Shown here piece after piece: positions 33,621 to 46,531 of a stretch of 64,000 bases of DNA. The notes under the pieces were generated by a model. The model was not told the DNA's origin. It made no database searches and was given only the letters and a program-made list of their open reading frames with translations. This DNA is from Crossaster papposus (Eukaryota; Echinodermata; Asteroidea; Velatida; Solasteridae), in the NCBI GenBank assembly GCA_037893245.1, contig JBAIAA010000110.1, positions 1,116,001 to 1,180,000 on the forward strand. The letters run 5' to 3'. The position numbers were made by a program, and so were the translations under genes. How positions within the stretch are numbered: position 1 is the stretch's first letter; each line of letters opens with the position of its first letter.

Positions 33621-36600
33621 TTACCACACTTTGCATTTTATGTCCCGGTTCATGTAGCTTCCAGCCGGACAGTTAAAGGCGGCGTTAAACGCCTCGTTGT
33701 TTTGAAGCGGACCGATGACTCTACACGGGCGAGAAAGATGAGGGGAGAAGGATATCGAGTTACTATTTATGGAAAAGTATTTGTATAGAAATAACTAGAA
33801 TATAAGCCTGTGCTATGCACAGGAGATACCGTATTGAAGACTTGTATAAAATACTTGTTGAGCAATGTGGCGCATCAAGTGTACATGGTAATCGGTTTCA
33901 GAACAGAAGAAGAGGACAGATGTGAAAGAAAAGTAAAGTATCTCATTAACTAAGTATTGGATGAATAGATAGATAATTAGAGAATAAAATGTCGCGTGCA
34001 AGATCAGATGTACATGGACCAACATGTGTGTGAAGTTTCAGGTCTTTAGGTAGTTGATCAGATGTATGTGGACCACCTGTGTGCGAAGTTTAATGTCTAA
34101 GGTGGTCGCATAACGAAATACATGGAGCAAGGCACATCCACGGTGTTCTTAGTAGTATAGACTGCTTACGGTTATAAAGGCAAAGTGTACGCGTGCATGC
34201 GTAAATGCATGACCTACGGCAGTGAGACGTGATCACGAAGGTCGGAGAGTGCACACAGTGGCTAGAGCGAGAACAGATGATGATGGCGAGATGGATGTGT
34301 AAGACCACGGATGAATAAAATGGCAATAACTCCCTGGGTGAGAAAAAGAGAAGTGTAGACCTCCTGCGGTTCTGACGGAGATAACATAATGAATGAGATC
34401 AGGCAATGCAGATTGAGGTGGTATGGTCAAGAAGCAAGAAGGAAGGAAAGCCACTGGCTGAAAAAAAGCATGGAACTTTGAAATAGCCGGTCGAGACCAC
34501 GATGCAGGCCACGGAAGACTTGAATAAGACTCTGGCAGAAGACTTTAGACTGTTAAACCTTGCCAATGGGGATGTCGGAACAGGGTCGTTAAGGTAAGAC
34601 AACGTCTCACCCCCGCGTAGAAAAGGTGATGATGATGATGTTTAATGAATTGTAGCTCTTTTTTAAAACCTGCTACATACATGTACATAGTTACGTGCAC
34701 GTTGTACCCACATTATAATGTACATTTTATCTGGCTTAATTTTCTTCAACTGTGTCTTCAAAAAAGGGTTTCACTAACTTTCAGGTCCAACCCAAACGGA
34801 AACACTTTTATAAGCCAAAGCGGAACATGGTGTGCATTGACCTATAGAGTTCCTGACACAAGTGGTTTGAAAATACTTACCTGTATCGGCCAGGACTATG
34901 AACTCCATTGTCGATGGCGTTATCCACTCCCTCCGGCTTAAACAGACTGCACCAAATCTTGATTGATAACAAAAGCAAAGTTTTCATTACAAATTTAAAT
35001 GACTAAACCTATAGCTGCACAATAACATCGTAAGAGAAAACGAGAAAAACAAATTTAGCGAAACTTTGGATACGTATACTCTCTTTGAGATAATTGTCAA
35101 AGCTTGTGTGAAACCTTTTAATACAAATGATTATATCATATATTATATTATATTTTAAGTGGAGATTTCATGATGTTGACAAGCGTGAATCTGTTTCTAA
35201 AACATAGGGAGTTGAACAATTAACAACATAAATGAAAGAACAGTTAATACTGAACAAGAAACTGTGCTTTTTAAATTATGAGGGTTTAGGTTTGTGTGTT
35301 ATGACGAACAACAATGCACAGATCTACTAAGCCTCGCCTCAAGATGAGTTGACCAATCACAACCTTTGATTTTCCGAGAATATGCCTTCATTTGCATATG
35401 ACACGCCCAGCATGGCATTGGGGTCATTTGGAGATGCGAACGGTGGGCGGGGCTTACCTGGGAGAATGACAAAAAGAACATCTGCTCTTCGGTGAAGTCA
35501 ATGCCAGGAAGGCGAGGTTGTTTAGGTATGTTTTCCTTGTAGGCCTTGAGGAAATAAGAACATTTAAAAAGAAAATACCATCCATTGAAATGTCGATATC
35601 AAGGTTGTAAACTGTGCCTGTATATTTTCACGAACTTACGACAGCAATGGCGATCAATGCGCTCGCTACACAGTATAATGAAACAAGATGGCACTATTGA
35701 ACAAAGTTTTGAAAGCTAAGTTTAAGGTCAAATGTCGCATTTACCCTTCTGCGCTGAACGTGATACGAGCAATACAATACGTGTGGTTTACAGTATTTAA
35801 TCATAAACTAAAACGATAAGAAACTTGATATGTGCCCTAATTATTGGTGACTGAGATGCAATCAGTCTTTTCGATATGACTTCTAAAATAAAATATGGTT
35901 AAAATAGATATATTTATTTATTTATTGGAAACATTAATACCTTGAAAGACTCTCGCAGGCCCCCGTTATCGGCAATGTTTTCACCCTGTGTCTGGTCTCC
36001 GTTCAACTATAAAGAAAAATATACAAAAAAGTTTGAATTGGAAAATGTGACATTAACTTATATTTCCAAGCTTATACATCAATTCAAACGTTCAGCCATC
36101 ATTTATATTAAGTGTGAATTTACCAATAAATTGGTATTTTCTTTTTCTGAAGGTGCCACAATAACATTGGGCACACCGTACAGGATAATTATAACATTTC
36201 ACAGACGATTTTAAATACGATACGGCAGTCTATGCGTTTATATTGTGTGTGAGGAAGGTGTAATTTGGTTTTGTAAAAATAGCGCCCTATGAGAATATCC
36301 CGGCGGCAGCCAATTTCTGCGGTGATATACGTACGTGCACGCTCGCGCGCTCCGTGCTCCTTCGATCAATAGAGGACTTTTAGAGCGCGCACAGCGTGCG
36401 CGCAGCCGGTGGCGGTACCAAAAATGGCTTTTATAACTTTGTTCCTTAGATTAGTAGTCTAGACTGTGGGTGCGATATTAAAAAGAGCCACCCAGTCAAC
36501 GTCACCTACGTTTCGGTTGTTTTCCGGCATGACGAACCCGGAGTACTGGTCGATAATGCACTTCGCCTTCTCAATGAAATTGTCGATGGACTCCTGACTC

Positions 36601-39600
36601 CACCAGACTCGGAAGTTGCCGTCTTTGTCGTATTGTCTCCCTTGGGGAGAAAATACCAAGACAGGGGTTTGAAAAGATAAGTTATAGTCTCTGACGTCAT
36701 ATGTTTACATCTGTATTGAATTACGCCAGGCGGTATGCGCATACCACGCATCGTGTTTTGCATACAATTTGGTTGAGGATTCAATACCTAGATAAGTCAT
36801 TAGTTGTAAAATAATTGTAAAAGTGGTCTCCTTATAGGGTTTAACTTCAGACCGTTTTTTAAACCGTAACCCATATTTACCCAAAGTATACGGTAATATT
36901 TATTGACTTTATATGCTTTACCGTTGTTGTCAAAACCGTGGGTTATCTCGTGCCCAATAACGACACCAATTCCACCATAATTAGAGTACCTGAAATACAA
37001 GACAGAGAAACGGTTAACTGTAAAAGTCGAAAAAGAAACCCCACTTTTTCGAGTGGTATTTGCACTACTCTCAAGTAAAGATTGCATGATTTGAAGGTTT
37101 TGTTTTTTTACAATGGCTCATAATGAAAAACCACTCTAAAAGAGTGAATTAACTTTCACCTTTTTAAATAATTATCATTATGGGAGACAATTTTTTATGT
37201 TATTTTACTCTTTTACATTTAGTACAATACTGAGAAGATTATAAACCCAACGGTAAGCTGAGAAACCAAATCAAGCATAGGGGCCTAATTGATGTAATTA
37301 TTACAGTATCACTATAGTTCACTTTCTACGAATGGAGGACGACAGGAAATCATTTTACGGAATTCCGAGGTTGTTTTGATTGTAATTTACCAGGGAAGAT
37401 CCTTGTGGTAGAAAGGCGGTTGAAGAATGGCCGCTGGAAACACTGGAGGAAAAGAAAATACGAATATTAGACGAGTTATTTCGGTGGCCATTGGTTCGTG
37501 ATTTGTTGGGTGATCGGTTGTGGTGAATTTGTGGGTCAGCTACAGTTAGTTCGCTTGCTCGATAAACAGCTGTCGGTTATTCGGTTGGTCGGTCGGTCGG
37601 TCGGTCGGTCGGACGGTTTGTTGTCTGTCTGTCTGTCGGGCTGTCTTGGTGTCTGTCGGATTGTCGGGCATGGTGTCTGTTCGGCTTAATGGCTGGCTGT
37701 CTGTTGGGCTGTCAGTCGGTCGGTCGCGGGCTACCGTCATGTATTTTTAACTTGGAAATTTTTGGTCAATTCGAGTGGCTGACGGCCTTTGAACATTATT
37801 AAAATGGCCGATGCAATGTAACATGCGCGTCTTTTGTGCTTGATGGTATACAGAAAGGACACGGGGGTCGTTATCTTACGAATTCCGTTCCTGCTTGGAC
37901 TATAGAAAGCATTGACGACAGCCGGCCCAACGATAGACCACCTAGAAGCAGAACGGGAAGAAAAGTAGATATTGTTAACTCTAAAAATAATTGAATTTCT
38001 AATAATTTAATTATGTTGACAGTTGTTTATGAATGAACTGAGAGCTGAAACACTTTGCAATTGCAGAATACCGCTGCATAGTTCTTTTAAGCTATACACA
38101 ATCATAGGTTACCTGAGTAGAAGTAAAAAAGAAGATGTAAAGTCTGTCCCGAGCCAATAATGATACCCGTCCGGTGTTTGTTGTAACATTTATTTCAATG
38201 TTGCTATTAAAATATATATGTACAATCTTATATAAATTACGAAAAATTATTCTAGAAGTTGATAGAAACTATGTATACACACTAAGTTAAATATAGAAGC
38301 GATATTAAAATTAAGTGACAACATTTAGGTATAAGGTTAAGCGTATAACGCTCTGGACAGACAAATATACAAACAGGAAAACCACACAAAGGACAACAAA
38401 ATACAACGAAAAAACAGACTAGTGTGAGACAAGGCAGAATTATTAGTTCACAAATGAGTCTGGTTTCATTAGCATGAAACGACTGGACTAGTTATGTTAC
38501 TCCCCAGCTAATGACGGTACCCATTTAGAAAGGCAAGTTGGGTAAAGTGGCTTGCCCAAGGACACAACATATGACCAGCAGGTGGATTCGAACCCCATGA
38601 AAGGCTAATTGATATAGTGCCAATACCAACCATTCAAATCCTATACTCACAGTGAGTTATCACCGTCCACGTCTTTACGTAAGAGCGCCAATCCACTCTG
38701 CGATACCCACTCCCGATACCTCAGGCTATTCTGAAAATACTCGTCGTCCTTGGCAGTCAGCTTTATTCAGCAAGAGAAAGAAACACTCTAAGAGTAAGAG
38801 AGTTCATCAGCTTTCTTTTTTATTATTATTATTTACTCCTTGTTTATTGACACCACACTCTGATTTGATTAGTACGACAGAAAGGTGATGGGATTGTGCA
38901 TTTCATGATTTAAGCATGAAATTTGGCACACGGTCAGAGTATGTCACGAGAAAGATATTTGGCTGAAGGCCGTCACAGATTTGTCGTTTAAAGAAATATA
39001 GGTAGAATAACAAGAAATGGCAACCATTTAAAAAAATGTTGACAATTGCTGCTTATTCTACCTATTTTTACAATATATTTCTTCAAATGACAAATATGCG
39101 ATGACTTCATTGCCAAATATAGCTGTGGTCACTCCCCCAAAACAACCAAACTTTTTTAGTCTACATACATCGACATAGTCCGCATCTAGCTTTACGTTGT
39201 CTTTGATCCATTCTGGGTAACCAATCGCGATGTCCATAGCATCTGCCTAAATAAAATGACAGGTGAAGGCAATATTGTATAGGTAATGCGATAACGTATT
39301 TGTATTTCAAAAATAAAATGAAAAATACAATTAAAAAAGCAGGACAAGCTTTTAAAAGTTCCCGGTCAGATTTCACCCAGTCATCTGGATCAAAATAAGT
39401 GACACTTTCTGGGTCAAATTAGTGACACCTTTTGGCAAGGTTTCCCGGTCATTTTTACTCGGAAATTGTGTCATTTTGACCCCTTGACGCCTTACGAAAT
39501 ACGTAAGGCGTTAAGAAATTCGTCCAATGCAATGTTGAGGATCTTTGCTCTTTATAACACAATTAAACTGACCTACAATTAAACTGTCACCTTGATGACC

Positions 39601-42600
39601 TAAGACCTTACTTTTTCAGCGGCCACGCCCTTGTCTTTTTCCATCAGCCAGTCGTTTGTCTTCAGCATGGACTTGAAAGCCGCCTGCAAATTGCGAATCA
39701 TATCAAGCGTCTACAAAGAAAAAATGTAAAAAGATATTGTGTATTTCTGATGGGAATAAGACAATTCAGTATCTACATTAAGTAGACCAGGTCAAAGGTT
39801 ATTTAAGATAGCATTTCTGCCAACGTGATGTCACGCGATGTTAATAAGCAAACGCCCATTCTGATTGTAAACTCGCGTCCGAATCTCTTGTCTATGGCTA
39901 TTGTCTATAGGTGTTCGTCCATACAACTAGAACTACGCGTGAGCAGGCTGACGTAGCCGCAGCTTTGAAAGCCCGTTTCCGACACGGCCTATATACGCGT
40001 GCATGTCGTGCGACTACCTTGCGCGTTCATACGCGCGCGTATTACCCGAATGATCCTTGACCCATATCACTGTGCACACGCGCAGTTAAAATACCACACT
40101 AGCTTATTCATTTTCAATTTATTCCTTTACTCGCCCAAACTTGCAACTGTTGCTGTCTCGTACCTTCTGTTTGGCATCCATGGGGAAGTGGTCATCCACG
40201 TACATCCTCCCGCTAATGAAATCGTACTGGCTATTGGCGTTGTTGACGCACGTCTTCCAGCGGGCCGTTGGAGTACTCGTTCCGTCCACAGCCTCCTGGT
40301 ACTTCAGCCGGATAGCCAAGAATGTCTCGTTTAGGAAGGGAACCATCCGGCTCACCAGACGCCAGATCATGTAGTTGGCCTTGACCCTGAAATGAAAACA
40401 AAGACACAATTATTATACACTGTAATAATTACCGTAAACCATAACTTTTATATAACAAACACCGCCCAAAAACTGTACATACAAAGGAGTGGCGATACTA
40501 TGGTGCATAAAGGGCCATTAAATACTTTCAGAGTTGTTTGAATTTAATTGTATTCTTTCTGTAACCTCCCGTGACCTCGGAAGTGGTCATTGTACATTAC
40601 TGAACAATTTTACCTACCTGATGTCTTGGGTTTTAATCCACGTGGTCACGTTGCTGATGTAGTTGGGCCTGTAGTTGATGATAAACTCGTTTTCTGTAAC
40701 CCCAGGGTCGACACTTGCCGGCATCATTAGTGTATAGAAACGCGTCCAGTCGATCTTAAACAAAAATAATAATAACAGACTATGGTATGCAACTTCGGTT
40801 GGTTATAATTTACAATGTATAAACAAATATACCGTAACATTTACGGTTGAAAGCCGTGCGGTGAGATGCCAGGATTCGACCGTACGGTGCTGCGGTCGGA
40901 CCATAGTCGACGATCGGACCAGAGTCGACCGTACGATCGGACCGTAGTTGCAATTAACCGTATTTGTTCACTGTAAAAAGACTGTAAATTATGCCACTTT
41001 ATAGACATTTCACCGTGAAAATACGGTTTATCGGTAAATGCAGCTACGGTCTGACCGTAAAAAACACGGTCGAATCCTGGCATCTCGATGCACGACTTTC
41101 AACCGTAAATTGTACGGAATTGTTTTTACAGTGATAGAGATAATGTGCAAATATGATTTAGTTTTAGCAATTTGTGCTGATTTATCTTAATGGGTGGCTA
41201 CCTCGAAAATGCCCAACACCACCACCAACAAAATGTTTGGAAAAGTCTCGATGCAATGTCAAATCTTTACCGTATCCATTCCGATTTCCTTGAAAGTATT
41301 TTGAAGAACGTTATCTTCTGGATGCAACACAGTCAACTGGGGAAGAAAAAACCAGAATCATTGAGTACTTTCTTTAACTCATTGTATTGACACCATTGTA
41401 TTTACGTAGATACCATTATTCATACGAGTTTAGAAAATTGCATTTCTGTAACACCATAGCGATTGAGTAAAGGACAATATTATGACGCCTTAAAAATGCG
41501 TCCCTGGGTTGCAAGATGTGTAGATTTGATACAGGTGATTTAAAAAAACAATATAACGAATATTCAAATCCACCATTTACATAAAAAAAGGAGTTCACAA
41601 CAATTTCAAAAATTACCGTAAAATTTACGGTCAAAAGTCGTGCAGCGACCGTATTTTTACGGTCGGACCATAGTTGTATATTTACTGATTAACTGGGTTT
41701 TTTTACGGTGAAAAGCTTGTAAATTCTGCCACTTTCCCCCGTAAAAATACGGTTTATAAGTAAAGACAATTACGGTTCGTCCGTAAAAAAAATACAGTCG
41801 AGGGTTGAGATATCGCTGCACGACGTCGGATTATAAATTTTACGGTAATTTTCTAAAGGGAAGAAAAGACGAATTTCTTACGTTAGCCATATGCGACTCG
41901 AACTCGATAAGGTTTGTCATATCATCCTTCGCCATCACCTCGTCTGCGCCTAGGGCCACGGCAATGTCGATCAGGTATTGGAGATACGCTTTTTTCTCCT
42001 GAAAAACATTTTAAGTTGAACAGTTTTTGTCTACATTAACCACAAAGGCTCAATTCTCGGAAAGCGTGTTTTCATATACATTGTACCCGCCCAACTCTAT
42101 TTATTACTGTCGGACGTAGTTGTTTTACTAATAAACCGTATTTTCTTTACTGAGAAAAGTGATTAAGTCTTTAAATTCCAGAATTTACAGAATTTTCTCC
42201 GTAAAAATATGGTTTATCAGTAAAACAATTACGGTTCGACCGTAAAAAAAAAAATACGCTAGACAGGTGGCGCCTTGCTGCACGCCTTTCGAGAGTAAAT
42301 TTTACGTACATTTTTCACAATGTGATCGGTTTGGTAATTTGGCCCGAGAACTGGATTTTGGCCCGAGAACTGGATTCTGGTCCTCTCCCCAATTAAAAAA
42401 AAACAAACAAAAACGAAACACCTTGCGTACTCCGTACCTCACAAAACAAAAAGTCTATCGCCAAAAGAGATTAAGTTATTATGTTATAGACACGACTACT
42501 TTGGCTATCCCATGGCCAAATTTGAACAAATTCGGCAATACATTAATTTGGTACAAATCTGCTGATTGAAGTACATAACCTCAACATCGAGTTTGTAACA

Positions 42601-45600
42601 TTATGTAATACTAAGACTGCCTCTTTATCGGATGACTCGTCTCATATCGATAAGACGAAAACCACTACTTTTTTCAGTGTAATGAAATTAAAGCATTTGT
42701 AATTAAATTGCACATAATGTCATTCTGTACATTAGTTACATTGATTATAACCATTACCTACCTTCGAATAATTCTCATTTAAAAGAATTTTCAACCCCAA
42801 ACCCTCAGAATCGTCCTGTTCGTCAATCTGGGGAATATAAATGAAATTTATGTGGTTAATGTCATACCATAAAGTTGGTGCACTAATTTCGACAGTGAAA
42901 TTGAATTCAGGAATCAAGTATGTAACATCATAGAGATCTGTTCCATATGGTAACATACACGGGTATTTCCTTACCAAAGTCTTCACACCCCGCAAATGGT
43001 GTTCTCGACGTCGACCCTTGGTACCACGAAGGTGGGAGTGTACGCCTGACAAGAAAAAAAACCACTAAAATTTAAAATACATTCACAACAAAACTGAATA
43101 ACATAGCAGCAGACTGCGTCAGCTCTTTAGAACCAGAATCAGTAACCCAGCCCATATACAGAAAAATAAATAACAAGGCCAATTATTCCAAAGCACCTTT
43201 GCCGCTACAGACCCACTGTACTCTAAAAATCCGGGTCGCATACTTTATACTTTTCAGGGTTAAAATGCCACTTTCCGAACCAAAATGACATTATTCTGTA
43301 TACGTTATTGTATAGGCAGTTTTATTGCAATATTGAGCAAAATACCAACCCGTTTGCTCACTTTGTTTTACAGTAGGCCTATGTGTCATATCCCAGGTCA
43401 TTGTGAAAAGTGTTATTCTGGGTCATATATATACCGGGCTATTGTAAAAAGAAAGTGCTATTTTGACCAACAAATCTTATTGGGACGGAGACATTAGTAA
43501 CTCTAAGACGACAAATCAATTTGACCCAGAATAATGCCTGTTCGAATCGATCATACAGTCCGGGTTGAATTGAAACGAAATTTCAAAGTGTGTTTGGCGG
43601 GCATCCAACTTACATCCAACTTGTACTTAGTCTTGTCGAGGGGATCAAGATCAGTGCCCGTGGCCACTATCATCTGCACGTCGTACGTTCCCCTGATTTC
43701 TGCCCAGAGCTTCTCGAAGTCGAAGGCGGAGGAGTTCCAGTTGCCACCGGCCCGGGTAGACCCCAGCACCGGCCAGCCGCCCAGCGAAGTCAGCACGTCT
43801 GTCAGGGGCTTAGACCCCAACTCGTTGATTGTGTCTGTTAGATTATTGCGTGAGAACCGAAGCCTCAAATTCACTGCTGCATTAACTTTTAATCTTTAGA
43901 TAACTGAACAACTATATAAGGTGGCCCAAACACACAACGGACAAGCACCTTCACCACCTAAAGCCAAAAATACCTATACCAACGAATGAAAAGTCCTTCT
44001 AGAAAAAAAACCCGATACCAAGAAATCCAAAGAAAAATCTCACTCATAATTTTGTAAAGGAAAATTCGTAATTTGCGGGTGATTCGTGTTCCACTGAGCC
44101 AAACATTATTTTGATAACAATTGGCTTTGGCCTGGTAGTAGGTGAGACAACTTACCCATGTCTTCACAGGACTTGTAGTCGTTCCGTACGAGGTGGTACG
44201 ACGATGGTTCGCCAGCAACGGGACTCCGTTCAAATAGAACTGATGAGGAAATGGTCCAGATGATAGTTTTGATTAGGCCTGTACATGTATAGGCCTACAA
44301 CAGAAAACTTAAACATTTTTTCACGGACTATCAGTAAAATGACAACAGCGACAACAATCACCAATTACTGTCGACTAGGATGTGTCTGACGACTGGTTTA
44401 GAGCGACTGTGGAGCAAACACTTTCGGCTGTTCTGCCATTGTCACACTAGTAAAATCATTATGACAATAATGACGCGTGGAATTACCGACAGTGGAGGTG
44501 ATTTAGAAGTGGATGGCAATGGAAATGATGGCGATGATGTCGATGATAGAAAATCAACTGCCGTGATAATGCTGACAAGAAATGGCGATGACGAGGATAG
44601 CTTCAAAGAGGGCGTTGGCAATCATGTCAACGACGACATTGACGATTCGACGACCAGAAACATGGGCTGACGATGGCACTATAATGGTGACACTGATGAA
44701 AAGTCGATGAAAAACGACTCTGCGGATGGCGGTGATACGTGTTGTGACATTGCACACACGGAAATCTGTTTCAGAAAAAGAATGTGAGAACAAATAGAAT
44801 GAGATAACATTGCAAGATGACAATCGTATTCGTCAGCATGATGTTCATTGGCGTGTGGTATTATACCTTTGAGCTTGTCAGTCAAATCGTCTCTCAGTAG
44901 AGTGAATGTGGAGAAGCTACTCCGATCATCCGGTACGGTGTATTTCTTGGTCCATCCACCGCAGGCGTACTCGAAGAAATTATCGCACGGATTCTTGCTC
45001 TGATCCAAACTACTCAAGTAAACATACGCTGCAGTAAAGCATAAAAAACACAACGATTGAGCCAAATCCTGCCCTGATTCGTTTCCAAAAACGGCACATT
45101 TTGTTTATGTTTTATTCATGAGTTTTCAGTGTCGGACAAACCTACATACTTCCCTCTGAAGAGCTTTGTTTAGTAGACAAACAGCCCAGTAATCAATCTC
45201 GAAACACAGGCACTCATACAGAACCTGGAGGATGCTTGATGATCCTATAGGCATTCAATTTGGGTGCAGTACAAGTTACTACAAATACTCAGATCACATA
45301 GGCCAATAGAGTAATAGTATTTATTCAAGTATAGTATTGGGTGGCGTTAGGGTTAAGGCGTGTCAATGTAAAGGAAGAGAGCAAAGAAGATGGTTGCCTC
45401 TTTTGAATACTAATTTTAAAGAGACTTCAAAGGCAATAGTAACTTACACTGCACAACTCACCCCAGATGTTTTTGTTAACGTATAGTCCCACAAAGCCAT
45501 GTCATAAAGTTCATGTTCATATACAAATCTGCAACATAGGTATTTTTTAGACTGATTGTCAGCACATGAGATATGGGCAGCGACTGGCATTGTTCATGTT

Positions 45601-46531
45601 GTCGCCCATTTCGCCCGGGTCACAGCATCCCTGCCCTGTCTATCTTACCCGAGTCGTAGCATTGCTTTGTCGTACACGTCTCCACGTCTGGTGGTGGTGT
45701 TGGTTTATTGGCCATCATCTCATCCAGTTCGGCGGCAATGCTGTTCTTCTGTAGTGCGAACACAACTGCAAAAAACGTATAAGAAACTCGCAAAAGTCTG
45801 AAGACGAACAAAGTGGTGTATCAAGTGTTTTTTGGAGAAGCACAAGGAGTACCAATTTGTACGGGGGGTGCACCAAGAACAAATCTTCGCATAGACCTTT
45901 TAATCTGTCTTAAGTCAGAACCAACAGGGGTTAGGGGTTAGTTAAAGTTAAAGGGACAATATCGCCTTTTGCAACTTTCTAAAAAGTAACCAACCAAGTT
46001 ATTGTTCAACAATTTACTTGATGTAGGCCTATAGATATTAACTCCCTGAAATAATTTCTTCTGGTATGATGTCATTTTAAAGAAAAATAATAAAACATGT
46101 CATAGGGACGCACTTTTGGAAATGTGCAATTACATATGCATAATAGTAGTTGGTTCAAACATTTAATGATTTACTCAGAAAATACAGCATTACAGATAAG
46201 AGCTAGAAGTTCGTCAGGATAATTTACAAGCTTTACATTTTGGGAACTTTTGCTGTTTCAAAATGTGAACAATGCAAAACTGACAAATCGTATACTATAA
46301 CTTTCAATGCGACGAATGAATTAATTGCAATATTTTTAACGGTTTAAGATTTAATCGTTTGAACCGCCCCGGAAAATATTATAACTGTTTTTCACCTGTG
46401 GTGATCATGAGGGCGATGCTGGCAGCGGCGAAGATGGCCACAAGAATGATGGGAATCTTGCTGGGTGATTTGGAGGTGGTCATTTTCTCAGGCGTCAGCT
46501 GAACCCTGGAATTGCTTAGCTGTCCCTCCAT
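33621..46531 (-). CDS. M13-family zinc metallopeptidase (neprilysin-like), 21 exons
   Basis: Exons, 5' to 3': 46531-46396, 45765-45649, 45028-44867, 44239-44156, 43834-43614, 42827-42762, 41998-41882, 41336-41271, 40754-40618, 40386-40164, 39710-39612, 39246-39169, 38760-38651, 37941-37880, 37442-37391, 36989-36922, 36640-36510, 36006-35941, 35544-35458, 34957-34881, 33720-33621. The sum is 2259 nt in one frame, 752 aa (human neprilysin 750). It is a type II membrane ectoenzyme that cleaves peptides; its substrate is unknown. It has a short N-terminal tail, a transmembrane helix at about 26-48, and a cysteine-bearing ectodomain ([13 protein letters not shown]). NAFY (549-552) binds the substrate backbone. 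Zinc ligands are HEITH (590-594) and the Glu of ENIAD (652). The transition-state His is in VHSPG (714), and the C-terminus is CKVW. All catalytic residues are present. Several introns carry MITE-like repeats. Confidence 0.95.
34080..34640 (+). mobile_element. Degenerate non-LTR retrotransposon 3' fragment
   Basis: Inside the last intron of the M13 gene, on the opposite strand, translated pieces in several frames resemble the C-terminal end of LINE reverse transcriptase proteins. Examples are [10 protein letters not shown] near 34400 and [15 protein letters not shown] near 34540; compare the RLRWxGH and EDxxxLGL...DRxxWR patterns usual there. Stops and frameshifts break it throughout. It ends in a TGATGATGATGATG tail at about 34627-34641, as in RTE-like elements with microsatellite tails. 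Confidence 0.55.
37586..37730. repeat. GGTC/GTCT simple tandem repeats
   Basis: An intron of the M13 gene contains about seven units of GGTC followed by imperfect GTCT/GTCG units, and a second short GGTC run near 37715-37727. The chance ORFs here on both strands are only low-complexity translations. Confidence 0.8.
38430..38640 (-). repeat. SINE-like element
   Basis: On the minus strand a B-box-like GGGGTTCGAATCC (about 38583-38595) is followed by GTGTCCTTGGGCAAGCCACTT. That segment recurs in the minus-strand repeat near 57190-57300 and in many animal SINEs. It lies in the M13 intron next to exon 13. Confidence 0.5.
40831..41117. mobile_element. MITE copy A, intron 8 of the M13 gene
   Basis: This 287-base element has long terminal inverted repeats: the left end reads TACGGTTGAAAGCCGTGC and the right end is its near complement (GCACGACTTTCAACCGTA). 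Inner ACGGT/ACCGT motifs continue the foldback almost to the centre. There is no coding capacity. Related copies lie in the next two introns upstream. Confidence 0.75.
41611..41850. mobile_element. MITE copy B, intron 7 of the M13 gene
   Basis: The ends AATTACCGTAAAATTT (41611-41626) and AAATTTTACGGTAATT (41835-41850) are perfect 16-base inverted repeats. The interior shares GTCGTGCAGCGA, GGTCGGACCATAGTTG and CGGTTTATAAGTAAA-type motifs with copies A and C. Confidence 0.75.
42103..42318. mobile_element. MITE copy C (left-truncated), intron 6 of the M13 gene
   Basis: It shares GTCGGACGTAGTTG, AATAAACCGTATTTT, GGTTTATCAGTAAA and the right end GCTGCACGCC..TTTTACGT with copies A and B. It lacks the outer left inverted repeat. 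Confidence 0.6.
43220..43535. repeat. GGGTCAAAATGACA-type repeat
   Basis: The region is built from short alternations of CCGGGT/GGGTCA and AAAATGACA/TGTCATTTTGACC. Similar blocks are at 39380-39485 (another M13 intron) and 49735-49897 (a CDA intron). It is probably a degenerate foldback element family. Confidence 0.45.

Noticed and set aside
37586..37625. CRISPR-like array
   Set aside because: Units are 4 bp without spacers, and this is an animal nuclear sequence.
37498..37740. ORFs on both strands over the GGTC repeat
   Set aside because: They are simple-repeat translations inside an intron.
42975..43051. Possible extra M13 exon ([15 protein letters not shown])
   Set aside because: It ends in an in-frame stop before its apparent donor. 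Joining exon 5 directly to exon 6 preserves frame and family alignment.
43835..43880. Extension of M13 exon 5 upstream to about 43880
   Set aside because: It would insert about 15 residues into the conserved KSCxDxDTINELG region. The acceptor at 43835 gives the family sequence exactly.
44380..44670. Acidic Asp/Gly-rich plus-strand ORF
   Set aside because: It is a translation of a GATGAT-type low-complexity stretch in an M13 intron, with no start context or homology.
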